DNA from: DASVFB01 sp963766345
GTDB lineage: Bacteria; Actinomycetota; Thermoleophilia; Gaiellales; Gaiellaceae
NCBI GenBank assembly: GCA_963766345.1
Contig: CAVXZL010000012.1
Span: 1,116,001 to 1,180,000 of the forward strand
Length of the DNA: 64,000 nucleotides
Direction of reading: 5' to 3'
Part shown: piece by piece, positions 25,394-36,447 of the stretch
Layout: every line of letters begins with the position of its first letter
Position numbering within the stretch: the first letter of the stretch is position 1
The notes under the pieces: generated by a model
Database searches by the model: none
The model's input: only the letters and a program-made list of their open reading frames with translations
Told to the model about the DNA's origin: nothing
Program-made: the position numbers and the translations under genes

Positions 25394-28037
25394 CGACACG
25401 GTGGAGGGCCGGGTGCCGAGGGCGGCACCCGGCGCCTTCGCCGAGGTCGACGTCATCCTGCGCGACGGCCGCACCTTGCGGCTGCGGCCGCCGACGCGCG
25501 CGGACGTCCCCGCCGTCACAGGGTTCTTCCGAGCGCTGTCGCCGCAGAGCCTCTACACGCGCTTCCACGGCACGGTCACCGCCGAGGACGCGCTGTCCGA
25601 GCGGTTCGTGGATCCCGACTTCGTGGAGCGCGGTGCGCTGATCGGCGTCACGGACGACCGCGTCGTCGCGCTCGCGAACTGGGCACGGCTGCGCGACCCG
25701 CTCTCGGCGGAGGCGGCGTTCACCGTCGCGGACGAGTTGCAGGGGCACGGCGTCGGCACGCGGCTGCTCGAGCGGCTCGCCGCGCTCGCCGGTGAGGCGG
25801 GCATCGAGCGGTTCGTCGCAGAGGTGCTGCCGAGCAACGTCTCGATGCTGCGCGTCTTCGCGGGTGCGGGGCTCGAGGTACGGCGCGAGATCGCAGAGGG
25901 GAACGTCGAGATCGAGTTCCCGATCGCGTCGACGCACGAGTACGTCACCGCGGTCGACACGCGCGACCACGTCGCCGTCGTCGCATCGCTGCGCTCGTTC
26001 TTCGAGCCGAGGTCGGTCGCCGTCGTCGGCGCCTCGGCGCGGCGCGGCACGATCGGCGGGGAGCTCTTCCGCAACGTGCTCGCCGGCGAGTTCGCCGGCG
26101 CCGCCTACCCGGTCAACCGCAACGCGGAGCCGGTCGGCGGCGTGCGCGCGTACGCCTCGGTCGAGGAGATTCCCGACGACCTCGACCTCGTCGTCATCTG
26201 CGTCCCGGGCGAGCACGTCCTCCCCGCGGCCGAGTCGGCATTGAACGCGGGTGTGCGCGCGATCTGCGTCATCTCCGCCGGCTTCGCCGAGCACGGCGCG
26301 GAGGGACGCGCGCGGCAGGAACTGCTGCTGGCGCTCGTGCGCGCGCACGGAGCGCGCCTGCTCGGCCCGAACTGCCTCGGCATCGCCTCGGCGGCGGCGC
26401 GCCTGAACGCCACCTTCGCGGCGAAGCCGATTCCCCCCGGCAACATCGGCTTCTCGTCGCAGAGCGGGGCCCTCGGGCTCGCGCTCCTCGAAGCCGCGGG
26501 GCGCCGCGACCTCGGGCTCTCCGCGTTCGTGTCGATCGGCAACAAGGCCGACGTCTCGTCGAACGACCTGCTCGAGTGGTGGGAGGAGGACGAGGCGACC
26601 GACGTCGTCCTGCTCTACCTCGAGTCGTTCGGCAACCCGCGCAAGTTCGCGCGGCTCGCGCGCCGGGTCGCGCGCCGCAAGCCGATCCTCGCGCTGAAGA
26701 GCGGCAAGACACGCGCAGGCAGTCGTGCCGCCAGCTCGCACACGGCCGCGCTCGCGGGGTCGGACGCCGCGGTCGACGCGCTGTTCCACCAGGCCGGCGT
26801 GATCCGCGCCGACACGCTGGAAGAGCTGCTGGACATCGCCGCGCTCCTCTCGTCGCAGCCGCTTCCGCACGGGCGACGCGTCGCGCTCCTGACGAACGCC
26901 GGCGGGCTCGGGATCCTCTGCGCCGACGCGTGCGAGGCGGCCGGGCTCGAGCTCCCGTCGCTCTCGGCCGAGACCGATGCGGCGCTGCGCAAGATCCTGC
27001 CCGCGGAGGCGAGCGTGGCAAATCCCGTCGACATGCTCGGAGGAGCGACGGCGGAGAGCTTCGAGCGCGTGCTGCCGGTACTGCTCGCGGACAACCGGGT
27101 CGACTCGGTGATCGTGCTCTTCGTGCCGCCGGTGAGCGCGGGAGGCGACGAGGTCGCGGCGGCGCTCGAACGCGCGCTCGCCGCTGCGCCGACCGAGAAG
27201 CCGGTGCTCGCGGCGTTGATGGGCGCCGACGCGAGCACGCCGAGGATCGCGCGCTTCGACTATCCCGAGTCGGCGGCACGAGCGCTCGCGAGGGCGGCCG
27301 AGCGGGCGGACTGGCTCCGGCACCCGCGGGGGACCTTCCCGGAGCTCGACGGCGTCGACCTGGCACACGCCCGCGCGCTCGTCGCCGAGTCGGCGGACGG
27401 ATGGCTCGCGCCGCCGGAGGCGCGGGAGCTGCTCGAGTCGTTCGGCATCCCGCTCGTTCCCGAGCGCGTCGTGTCGACGGCGGACGAAGCCGCCGCGACC
27501 GCGGCCGAGCTCGGCTTCCCCGCCGTCGTGAAGACGGCGGCCGCCGGCGTCCACAAGACGGAGAGCGGCGGCGTCGCCGTGGGGCTCCGGAACGAGGAAG
27601 AGGTTCGCGACGCCGCAAGGCGAATCGGCCTTCCGGTGCTCGTGCAGCCGATGGCGCGGGGCGTCGAGCTCCTCGCAGGCGTCGTGCAGGACCCGGTCTT
27701 CGGCCCGCTCGTCGCGTTCGGGCCGGGAGGCGTCCAGGCCGAGCTGATCGGCGACGCGGGCTTCCGGACGGCACCGCTGACCGACGCCGATGCCGATGAG
27801 CTGATCCGCGCGGGCAAGGCGGGGCGTCTCGTCGCGGGCTTCCGCGGCGCACCGGCGGCGGACGAGGCCGCGTTGGGCGATCTCGTCCTGCGGCTGAGCC
27901 TGCTCGGCGAGGAGCTGCCCGAGGTCGCGGAGCTCGATCTGAACCCGGTGCTCGCCGGCCCGGACGGATGCGTCGCCGTCGACGCGCGCATCCGAATCGA
28001 GCACGCCGAGCGCGAGCGCTCGCCCAAGTCCTGGTAG
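25380..28037 (+). CDS. GNAT acetyltransferase fused to ADP-forming acyl-CoA synthetase
   Basis: 885 residues. Domain order: GNAT acetyltransferase (about 22-180, acetyl-CoA loop VADELQGHGVGTRLLERL), CoA-binding Rossmann domain (about 200-300, VAVVGASARRGTIGGELF), two succinyl-CoA-ligase-like domains (about 335-640, including GFSSQSGALGLALLE and the phospho-His region with SSHTAALAGSDAAV), and an ATP-grasp domain (about 660-880, FPAVVKTAAAGVHKTESGG). The GNAT is at the N-terminus, unlike E. coli Pat where it is C-terminal. Such fusions act either as protein lysine acetyltransferases or as acetate/ADP-forming synthetases. GTG 25380 overlaps the dehydrogenase stop by 14 bp, so expression is coupled. 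Confidence 0.93.
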   Translation: MQASSDTVEGRVPRAAPGAFAEVDVILRDGRTLRLRPPTRADVPAVTGFFRALSPQSLYTRFHGTVTAEDALSERFVDPDFVERGALIGVTDDRVVALANWARLRDPLSAEAAFTVADELQGHGVGTRLLERLAALAGEAGIERFVAEVLPSNVSMLRVFAGAGLEVRREIAEGNVEIEFPIASTHEYVTAVDTRDHVAVVASLRSFFEPRSVAVVGASARRGTIGGELFRNVLAGEFAGAAYPVNRNAEPVGGVRAYASVEEIPDDLDLVVICVPGEHVLPAAESALNAGVRAICVISAGFAEHGAEGRARQELLLALVRAHGARLLGPNCLGIASAAARLNATFAAKPIPPGNIGFSSQSGALGLALLEAAGRRDLGLSAFVSIGNKADVSSNDLLEWWEEDEATDVVLLYLESFGNPRKFARLARRVARRKPILALKSGKTRAGSRAASSHTAALAGSDAAVDALFHQAGVIRADTLEELLDIAALLSSQPLPHGRRVALLTNAGGLGILCADACEAAGLELPSLSAETDAALRKILPAEASVANPVDMLGGATAESFERVLPVLLADNRVDSVIVLFVPPVSAGGDEVAAALERALAAAPTEKPVLAALMGADASTPRIARFDYPESAARALARAAERADWLRHPRGTFPELDGVDLAHARALVAESADGWLAPPEARELLESFGIPLVPERVVSTADEAAATAAELGFPAVVKTAAAGVHKTESGGVAVGLRNEEEVRDAARRIGLPVLVQPMARGVELLAGVVQDPVFGPLVAFGPGGVQAELIGDAGFRTAPLTDADADELIRAGKAGRLVAGFRGAPAADEAALGDLVLRLSLLGEELPEVAELDLNPVLAGPDGCVAVDARIRIEHAERERSPKSW

Positions 28038-28062
28038 AGGAAGTCCCCCGGGCGTGTCCGGA

Positions 28063-28074
28063 TAGGGTCCCGGC
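28063..28074 (+). promoter_or_regulatory. Leaderless promoter of the cupin gene
   Basis: TAGGGT (28063-28068), 6-nt spacer CCCGGC, GTG 28075. Confidence 0.6.
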
Positions 28075-28389
28075 GTGGCGCACGCATTCTCCATTCGCGA
28101 GGCGCAGGCGCGCCTCGAGGCCGGGAGCGGCGGCTACGAGGTCGTTCACCGTTCGCCGCGGCTCGAGATCGGCGTGTACGTCCTCGTCGCGCCGCAGGCC
28201 GACACGCAGCAGCCGCACGAGGACGACGAGGTGTACGTCGTCCTGAGCGGCCGCGGCACGCTCGAAGTGGCAGGGAAGTCGGTCGCGGTGAGCGAAGGGG
28301 ACGCGCTCTTCGTGGAGGCCGGCGCCGAGCACCGGTTCACGGGCTACGAGTCGCTCGCCGTGCTCGTGATCTTTACGCGTGGCGACTAA
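28075..28389 (+). CDS. Small cupin-domain protein
   Basis: 104 residues, one conserved beta-barrel. Metal-site motifs: QPHEDDEVYVVLSGRGTLEV (His, Glu) near 45 and the second motif with His near 82 (VEAGAEHRFTGY). Unknown substrate; similar small cupins serve as isomerases, dioxygenases or sugar/ligand sensors. It has its own leaderless promoter, 25 bp after the synthetase stop, and ends 1-2 bp before a structured repeat element. Confidence 0.85.
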   Translation: MAHAFSIREAQARLEAGSGGYEVVHRSPRLEIGVYVLVAPQADTQQPHEDDEVYVVLSGRGTLEVAGKSVAVSEGDALFVEAGAEHRFTGYESLAVLVIFTRGD

Positions 28390-28390
28390 G

Positions 28391-28544
28391 AGGCTCTCAC
28401 ACAATGACGTTCGTCGATCCGGGCGTGATCGGCGAGTGCGATGCAAGGACGCAGGGAGGCTCGATAGTCGAACTATCGGGCCGACCGAGGACGCGGCAGC
28501 GCGCCGCCGAGCGCGGCCGGGCGGCACAATCGTCATGTGAGACT
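28391..28544 (-). repeat. Structured post-stop element, copy 1
   Basis: Fills the whole gap between the cupin stop and the response-regulator stop. It shares with a second copy (58908-59054) an identical 14-mer GCAAGGACGCAGGG (28443-28456), an identical 13-mer CGACCGAGGACGC (28482-28494) and a GC-rich tail with AGCGCGGCC and CACAA. Hairpin 1: GGCTCGATAGT (28458-28468) with ACTATCGGGCC (28472-28482). Hairpin 2: GCCGC with GCGGC (28507-28521 region). Ends carry imperfect inverted repeats TCTCACACAATGACG / CGTCATGTGAGA. Stem sequences differ between copies but stay paired. On the minus strand it begins one base after the response-regulator stop. No ORF. Confidence 0.75.
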
Positions 28545-29192
28545 CTAAGACGCTGCTTCGGGCTCGCTGAGCAGTCCGTTCGCGAGGGCGTAGCGCACGA
28601 GATCGGCCCGGGACGAGAGGTGCAGCTTCTGCATGATGTGCGCGCGGTGCGTCTCGGCCGTGCGGACCGAGATGTAGAGCATCTTCGCGATCTCCTGGTT
28701 CGTGTGCCCGAGCGCGAGCAGCCGCAGCACCTCGCGCTCGCGATCCGACAGCGGGTCCGCCTCCGCGCGCGCCCGCTCGTCGGCCTCGGCCGCGACGAGC
28801 CTCGCGCCGAGCGCCGGGTTGACGTAGCGCCCGCCGGCGGCGACCTCGCGCACCGCGGCCACGACCTCGGCATCGGCCGCCTCCTTGAGGACGTAGCCCG
28901 AAGCGCCGGCAGCGAACGCCTGACGCACGTAGCTCGGGTCGTCCTGCATCGAGAGGATGAGCACCTTGGCGTCCGGCTCCTCGTGGAGCACCTGCGGCGC
29001 GGCGTCGATGCCGCTGCCGCCGGGCATGACGACGTCCATCAGCACGACGTCGGGCTTCGAGGAGCGCGCCTCGAACACCGCGTCGCGCGCGCTGCCGGCC
29101 TCGCCGACCACCTCGATGTCGTCCTCGGCGTCGAGCAGCAGGCGGAGACCGGTGCGGACGACCGCGTGGTCGTCGACGATCAGCACGCGGAT
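28545..29192 (-). CDS. NarL/LuxR-type response regulator
   Basis: About 215 residues. Receiver domain with VLIVDDHAVV (acidic pocket), phospho-acceptor Asp in PDVVLMDVVMPGGSG near 54 and Lys in GYVLKEAAD near 104; C-terminal LuxR HTH (LSDREREVLRLLALGHTNQE...RTAETHRAHIMQKL) near 150-210. Partner of the overlapping kinase gene: DevR/DosR-like arrangement. The start is awkward: the expected M before RVLIVDDH is ATC (29190-29192), overlapping the kinase TGA by one base (TGATC); CTG 29195 or GTG 29186 are alternatives. Confidence 0.94.
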   Translation of the reverse strand: MRVLIVDDHAVVRTGLRLLLDAEDDIEVVGEAGSARDAVFEARSSKPDVVLMDVVMPGGSGIDAAPQVLHEEPDAKVLILSMQDDPSYVRQAFAAGASGYVLKEAADAEVVAAVREVAAGGRYVNPALGARLVAAEADERARAEADPLSDREREVLRLLALGHTNQEIAKMLYISVRTAETHRAHIMQKLHLSSRADLVRYALANGLLSEPEAAS

Positions 29193-30835
29193 CAGAGCGG
29201 CACCTCGGCGACGATCGTCGTGCCGTGGTCGGGTCGCGACTCGATCTCGAGGCGGCCGTTGAGCAGGCCCACGCGCTCGCGCATCCCGATCAGGCCGATT
29301 CCGTCGCCCGAGAGCTCGGCGAAGCCGACGCCGTCGTCCTCGATCACCGCCGATACGGAGCTGGCTTTGCGCACGAGCGAGATGCTGACGTGTGCGGCGC
29401 GCGAGTGCTTGACGACGTTCGTCAGCGCCTCCTGCACGAGGCGGTAGAGCGCGGTCTCGACCTCGGTCGGCAGCCGCGCCTCGCCGAGGCTCGCCTCGAC
29501 GTCCGTATCGATGCCGATCTGCTCCGTGAAGGTCTGCGCGAGCCGCTCCACCGCGGGTAGCAGCCCGAAGTCGTCGAGAGCCGTCGGGCGTAGCTCCACC
29601 GCGAGGCGCCGCACGTCCTGCAGCGTCGACACGACGAGCTCGCGCAGGTCGGCGGCGGCCGAGTCGCGCTGCTCGGCGCTCTTGGCCTCCTCGACGGCTT
29701 TGAGCCCGAGCAGGATCGACGTCAGCGCCTGTCCGGTCTCGTCGTGGAGCTCGCGCGCGAGGCGGCGCCGCTCGAGCTCCTGCGCCTCGACGACCCGGCG
29801 CAGCGCGTCGCGCTGCACGCGCTCCGAGAGCTCGACCGCGGCGGACGCGCGCACCGCGAACCCCTCGGTGAGCCGCAGGTCCTCGTCGTTGAAGCGGGGG
29901 TCGGCCCCGAGCTTGTCGTGGACGGCGATGACGCCGACCGCGCGGTCGCGCACCATCAGCGGCACCCACATCCCCGCGCTCACACCACCCCAGCGCCTGA
30001 GCGCGTCCTGGTCGATCTCCGGGTCGTCGAGAACAGAATCGACTCGCTCGCTGCGCTTGCGCTCGAGCACCGCCCGCGTCTTCGAGCGCTGCGCGATATC
30101 CGGCCGGCCCAGCGCCTCGTCCGCGCTCTCCCCCTCGGCCGCGGTGACGACCATACTGCCGTCCGCCCCGGGCAGCGCGATCGTCACGAGCCGCGCGTCG
30201 ACGAGCGCGCGCAGGTGGGAAGCGATGAGACGAAGCAAGGGCGCGAGGCTCGTCTCGCTCACGAGCGCCGAGGCGACCACGTTCAACGACTCGAGCTGCT
30301 GCGACCAGCGCGTCGCCGACTCGTAGAGGCGCGCGTTCTCGATCGCGACCGCGGCCTGTCCCGCGAGCAGCCGCACGAGCTCTTCGTCCTGCTCGGTGAA
30401 GTCGGTCTCGTCCTCCTTCTCCGAGAGGTAGAGGTTGCCGTAGGCGACGTGGCGCAGCAGCACGGGCACGCCGAGAAACGTCTTCATCGGCGGATGCCCG
30501 GGTGGGAAGCCGACCGAGCGCGGGTCGTCGGAGATGTTGTGCAGCCGCAGCGGCGTCGCGTCTCGGACGAGCACTCCGAGGATGCCCCGTCCGCGCGGGA
30601 GGTCGCCGATCTCGCGCCGCGTCGCCTCGTCGACGCCCGTGGTGACGAAGCGTTCGAGGCCCGTCCGCGTCTGGTCGATGACGCCGAGCGCGGCGTAGCG
30701 AGCGCCGGTCAGCTCCGCGGCCGTCTCGACGAGCTTCTGCAGCAGCGCGTCGAGCGAGAGCTCGGAGCTGAGCGCGATGCCCGCCTCGACGAGCCCGCGC
30801 AGGCGCTCGCGCGTTGCATCCTGCCCGGTCGCCAT
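29192..30835 (-). CDS. GAF-domain sensor histidine kinase, DevS/DosS-like
   Basis: 547 residues: GAF1 (about 12-165), GAF2 (about 180-325), HisKA_3 dimerisation helix with phospho-His in RRLARELHDETGQAL near 357, and HATPase (N-box LVQEALTNVVKHS near 465, G-box DDGVGF and GIGLIGMRER). GAF1 closely follows the heme-binding GAF of mycobacterial DosS/DosT (IGDLPRGRGILGVL, SVGFPPGHPPMKTFLGVPV, YGNLYLSEK) and keeps a His at the place of the proximal heme ligand, so redox, O2, NO or CO sensing is likely. GATAAT is 7 nt before ATG 30835, favouring this start over ATG 30868. Confidence 0.94.
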   Translation of the reverse strand: MATGQDATRERLRGLVEAGIALSSELSLDALLQKLVETAAELTGARYAALGVIDQTRTGLERFVTTGVDEATRREIGDLPRGRGILGVLVRDATPLRLHNISDDPRSVGFPPGHPPMKTFLGVPVLLRHVAYGNLYLSEKEDETDFTEQDEELVRLLAGQAAVAIENARLYESATRWSQQLESLNVVASALVSETSLAPLLRLIASHLRALVDARLVTIALPGADGSMVVTAAEGESADEALGRPDIAQRSKTRAVLERKRSERVDSVLDDPEIDQDALRRWGGVSAGMWVPLMVRDRAVGVIAVHDKLGADPRFNDEDLRLTEGFAVRASAAVELSERVQRDALRRVVEAQELERRRLARELHDETGQALTSILLGLKAVEEAKSAEQRDSAAADLRELVVSTLQDVRRLAVELRPTALDDFGLLPAVERLAQTFTEQIGIDTDVEASLGEARLPTEVETALYRLVQEALTNVVKHSRAAHVSISLVRKASSVSAVIEDDGVGFAELSGDGIGLIGMRERVGLLNGRLEIESRPDHGTTIVAEVPL

Positions 30836-30842
30836 GACGTCG

Positions 30843-30848
30843 ATTATC
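30843..30848 (-). promoter_or_regulatory. -10 of the kinase/regulator operon
   Basis: GATAAT on the minus strand, 7 nt before ATG 30835; one of the strongest -10 matches in the window. Confidence 0.55.
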
Positions 30849-30926
30849 GCCGGAACCGAGTCCGACATCTGGATCGGTCAGCTTGCGATCGCGAGGCCTG
30901 GCGGAGCAGCGGGCGTGGCAGCGGAA

Positions 30927-33643
<2,717 letters not shown>

Positions 33644-33647
<4 letters not shown>

Positions 33648-34501
33648 GCCGCCGGTTCTGTGCGGAGGACGCGGATCGGCCCGTCGCCGCACTGTACGAG
33701 CATGCCGTCGCCGTCCCGTCCGACGATCTCGCCGGGCGCGGCGCTCGAGTCGGCGTCGACGAGCTGGGACGCGAGCACGCGCACCCGCTGGCCGTCGAGC
33801 GTCGTCAGCGGCCCCATCAGCCCGGACACCGATGGCGTGAACCACGAGCGGATCTGGTTGTGCACCTCGCGCGCGGGCCGCGTCCAGTCGATCTCCGCGA
33901 ACTCGTCCTCGTAGACGCGCGCGTGCGTCGCGCCCCCCTCGGGCTGGGGATCGCCGTGATCTCCGGCCTCGGCTCGCGCGAGTGCCTGCGGGAGGAGCTC
34001 CTCTGCGAGCTCGCGGGTGCGCTCCATGAGCGTCCCCATCGTGTCCTCGTCCGAGAGCGGCCGCGAGCCCTGCGCCAGGAGTGGCCCGGTGTCGAAGCCC
34101 TCATCCATGAAGTGGTACGTGAAGCCGATGACCGGATCGCCGGCGCGCAGCGTCCAGCCGAACGGGTTCGGTCCGCGCCAGCGCGGCAGCAGCGACGGGT
34201 GCCCGTTCACGATCCCGAGGCGCGTCGCCGAGAGCGCGTCCGGCCCGAGCTTCCAGCCCCAGCCGCCGCAGAGGCCGACGTCGGCCTTGTACGAGCGAAG
34301 GAGGGGCGCCATCCGGTCCGCAGAGCCCACGACGACCACGTCAACGCCCTCGGGTACCTCGGCGACGATGTGTCCGGCCGCCTCGGGTCGACGCCGGTTG
34401 CGCATCGTCAACACGCCGGCCGTCTCGTGACCTAGCTCGGGGAGGAGTCGCACGTAGCTCGCCACCGCGCCGGCGGCCATCGACACGATCACGACGCGCA
34501 C
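33644..34501 (-). CDS. Formyltransferase-family protein (Fmt-like)
   Basis: 285 residues. Formyltransferase catalytic residues are present: Asn and His in NGHPSLLPRWRGPNP near 98 and Asp in DEGFDTGPLLAQG near 130, followed by a C-terminal OB-like domain of the Fmt type (IRVLRTEP end). This could be methionyl-tRNA formyltransferase or a related 10-formyl-THF-dependent sugar or amine formyltransferase; no def/peptide deformylase neighbour is present and the substrate loop differs from typical Fmt. Between marR (6-bp gap) and acnA (GTGA overlap), so the three genes probably form one transcript. GTG 34501. Confidence 0.85.
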
Positions 34502-34507
34502 GATGCC

Positions 34508-34891
34508 TCAGTCGGCGCGAATCGCCTGTGCGAGCTGCGCGCGCTCGGGGCCGAGCTCCTGAAACGCTCCCTCCAAGCGCGACGCGCCGACCGGCGTGAG
34601 CGACAGATGCGCGACGCGCCCGTCGTCAGGCGAAGGCCGCCGCGTGACGAGGCCCGCCTCCTCGGCGCGTTGCACGAGCTCGGTGACGGTGCTCTGCGTG
34701 AGAGCGAGGCGCTCGACGAGGCGGCCGATGGTCGCGGGCTCCGGTGTCTCCTCGCTCGCCTTGATCATCAGCAGGAGCAGGTACTGGCGCGGCGTGAGTT
34801 CATGCCTGCGCGAGACTTCCTCGCTGCGCCGGAGGAAGTGCCGGAGCGACGAGCGGAACTCTGCAGCGCTCGCGTAGTCCTCGCTCGACAC
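34508..34891 (-). CDS. MarR-family transcriptional regulator
   Basis: 127 residues, winged helix. Helix-turn-helix PEPATIGRLVERLALTQSTV near 53-75, wing LVTRRPSPDDGRVAHLSLTP near 85-103 (DxR motif DDGR). Such regulators usually answer phenolic or oxidative signals. It heads the formyltransferase-aconitase transcript and is divergent from htrA, 120 bp away, where an inverted repeat CCGGCC/GGCCGG lies near the htrA start. GTG 34891 follows GATAGT by 7 nt. Confidence 0.9.
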   Translation of the reverse strand: MSSEDYASAAEFRSSLRHFLRRSEEVSRRHELTPRQYLLLLMIKASEETPEPATIGRLVERLALTQSTVTELVQRAEEAGLVTRRPSPDDGRVAHLSLTPVGASRLEGAFQELGPERAQLAQAIRAD

Positions 34892-34977
34892 ACCGCCAAC
34901 TATCTCACCGTCGCAGGGCGGACGCCAAGGAGCGGCGCGGAGGGAGGGCGGCTGAACATTGCTTAACACAGCTACAA

Positions 34978-34997
34978 CCGGCCTTTCACACGGCCGG
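34978..34997. promoter_or_regulatory. Inverted repeat upstream of htrA
   Basis: CCGGCC-N8-GGCCGG, ending 3 bp before the htrA -10 region. Position in the marR-htrA divergent gap makes it an operator candidate; assignment to MarR is inference. Confidence 0.4.
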
Positions 34998-35000
34998 GGT

Positions 35001-35012
35001 TACAACACGGGC
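35001..35012 (+). promoter_or_regulatory. Leaderless promoter of htrA
   Basis: TACAAC (35001-35006), 6-nt spacer, GTG 35013. This argues against the upstream ATG at 34959. Confidence 0.5.
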
Positions 35013-36239
35013 GTGCAGTCCGGGGATGCAAGAGCGGTGGGGCGGACGTTCGGTCTCGTCGCTGCGGCCGTGATCGGGGGCCTGACGGCACTCGGCGGAG
35101 CGGCCCTCGCGGGCAGGCTCGGCACGAGGACCACGTACCGTCCGATCGTGGCGTCGGCGACACAGAGCCCGGTTCCGACCTCCTTCGCCGGCAGCAAGGC
35201 TCTTTCGATTCACCAGATCTACGAGCGCTGGGCCCCCGGTGTCGTGCAGATCACGTCGACGAGCGTCGTCAACGTTCCGCAGGATCCCTTTTTCGGCAAC
35301 CCGTTCGCGCCGCAGCAGCAGGAACAGCAGTCCCTCGGCTCGGGCTTCGTCACCTCCAAGGCCGGCTACGTCGTCACGAATTACCACGTCGTCGAGGACG
35401 CGAAGTCGGTGCAGGTCAGCTTCTCGAACGGCGAGAACGTGCAGGCGCGCATCGTCGGCACGGATCCGTCCACCGACATCGCGGTGCTCCAGGTGCGGAC
35501 GCACTCGAGTGCGCTCACGCCGCTCGTCTGGGGCAACTCGGACAGCGCCCAGGTCGGCGACTCCGTCGTCGCGATCGGCAATCCGTTCGGCTACACGCGC
35601 AGCGTCACCGCCGGCATCGTCAGCGCGCTCGATCGGCCGTTGACCGCTCCGAACAATTTCCAGATCGAGCACGCGATCCAGACGGACGCTGCTCTCAACC
35701 ACGGCAACTCCGGCGGCCCGCTGCTCGACGCGCGCGGCGAGGTGATCGGAGTCAACTCCCAGATCTCGACCGGCAACACCGAGCAGCAGGGCAACGTCGG
35801 CATCGGCTTCGCCATACCCAGCAACACGGTGCGCGGCGTCGTCGCTCAGATCATCCAGAGCGGCCACGCGACACACGCCGTCCTCGGCCTCACGGGCCAG
35901 GCGCTGACCGCGAGCATCTCGCAACTCTTCAAACTCCCCGTGAAGCGCGGGGTGCTCGTGGCACACGTCGAGGCCGGAAGCGGAGCCGCCGAGGCCGGCC
36001 TGAAAGGCGCGACGAGCCAGCACATCGTCGACGGCGTCACCTGGGCGGCCGACGGCGACATCGTCGTGCAGGCCGACGGCGTTTTCACTCCCACCGTCAA
36101 CCGGTTAAGCGACGTGATCGCGCAGCACAAGCCGGGAGACACGATCAAGCTCGTCGTCTACCACCGAAACTCCGACAACACGACCTACTCGAAGAAAACG
36201 ATCGAGGTGAAGCTTGGGCGGCAGCGCTCCTCCCCCTGA
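35013..36239 (+). CDS. HtrA/DegP-like membrane-anchored serine protease with PDZ domain
   Basis: 408 residues from GTG 35013. One membrane anchor near 12-33 (FGLVAAAVIGGLTALGGAAL), linker, trypsin-like protease domain with complete triad: His in VVTNYHVVEDA, Asp in DPSTDIAVLQ, Ser in LNHGNSGGPLLD; then one PDZ domain from about 290 (GVLVAHVEAGSGAAEAGLKG). Extracytoplasmic quality control of misfolded proteins. The protease domain faces outside the cell. It is followed by a structured region and a strong terminator. Confidence 0.94.
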   Translation: MQSGDARAVGRTFGLVAAAVIGGLTALGGAALAGRLGTRTTYRPIVASATQSPVPTSFAGSKALSIHQIYERWAPGVVQITSTSVVNVPQDPFFGNPFAPQQQEQQSLGSGFVTSKAGYVVTNYHVVEDAKSVQVSFSNGENVQARIVGTDPSTDIAVLQVRTHSSALTPLVWGNSDSAQVGDSVVAIGNPFGYTRSVTAGIVSALDRPLTAPNNFQIEHAIQTDAALNHGNSGGPLLDARGEVIGVNSQISTGNTEQQGNVGIGFAIPSNTVRGVVAQIIQSGHATHAVLGLTGQALTASISQLFKLPVKRGVLVAHVEAGSGAAEAGLKGATSQHIVDGVTWAADGDIVVQADGVFTPTVNRLSDVIAQHKPGDTIKLVVYHRNSDNTTYSKKTIEVKLGRQRSSP

Positions 36240-36261
36240 CCCCACTCCCCGATGCCGCCCA

Positions 36262-36366
36262 TGGTTGGCCCCACCCCTGGGGGCCTGCTTCCGAGGCCGT
36301 AGCCAGCACGGCTGAGGAAGCTGGAGCGAGGGCCCGACTGCCTGCCCGGGCCCTCGCTCTTATTTC
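36262..36366 (+). ncRNA. Candidate structured RNA or 3' UTR downstream of htrA
   Basis: Three consecutive hairpins in 100 bp. H1 GGCCCC/GGGGCC (36267-36272, 36280-36285). H2 GCTTCC/GGAAGC (36287-36292, 36316-36321) enclosing GCCGT/ACGGC (36296-36300, 36308-36312). H3 a 12-bp stem AGCGAGGGCCCG/CGGGCCCTCGCT (36325-36336, 36347-36358) followed by a T-rich CTTATTT that looks like an intrinsic terminator. It could be an htrA 3' UTR processed into an sRNA or a separate transcript; I found no clear independent promoter and match it to no known family. Confidence 0.45.
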
Positions 36367-36400
36367 GGGCCGAAGTCCGTCGGACTTCGGCCCGTTTTGT
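36366..36400 (+). terminator. Strong intrinsic terminator
   Basis: CGGGCCGAAGTCC (36366-36378) pairs with GGACTTCGGCCCG (36382-36394), followed by TTTTGT. Preceding AAATAA on the opposite strand makes it partly bidirectional, which suits its place between convergent htrA and dienelactone hydrolase genes. Confidence 0.8.
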
Positions 36401-36447
36401 CTCTCTCGAGGTGTTCGTTACCCGCCAGTCGCTTGCGGGCGCGACTG

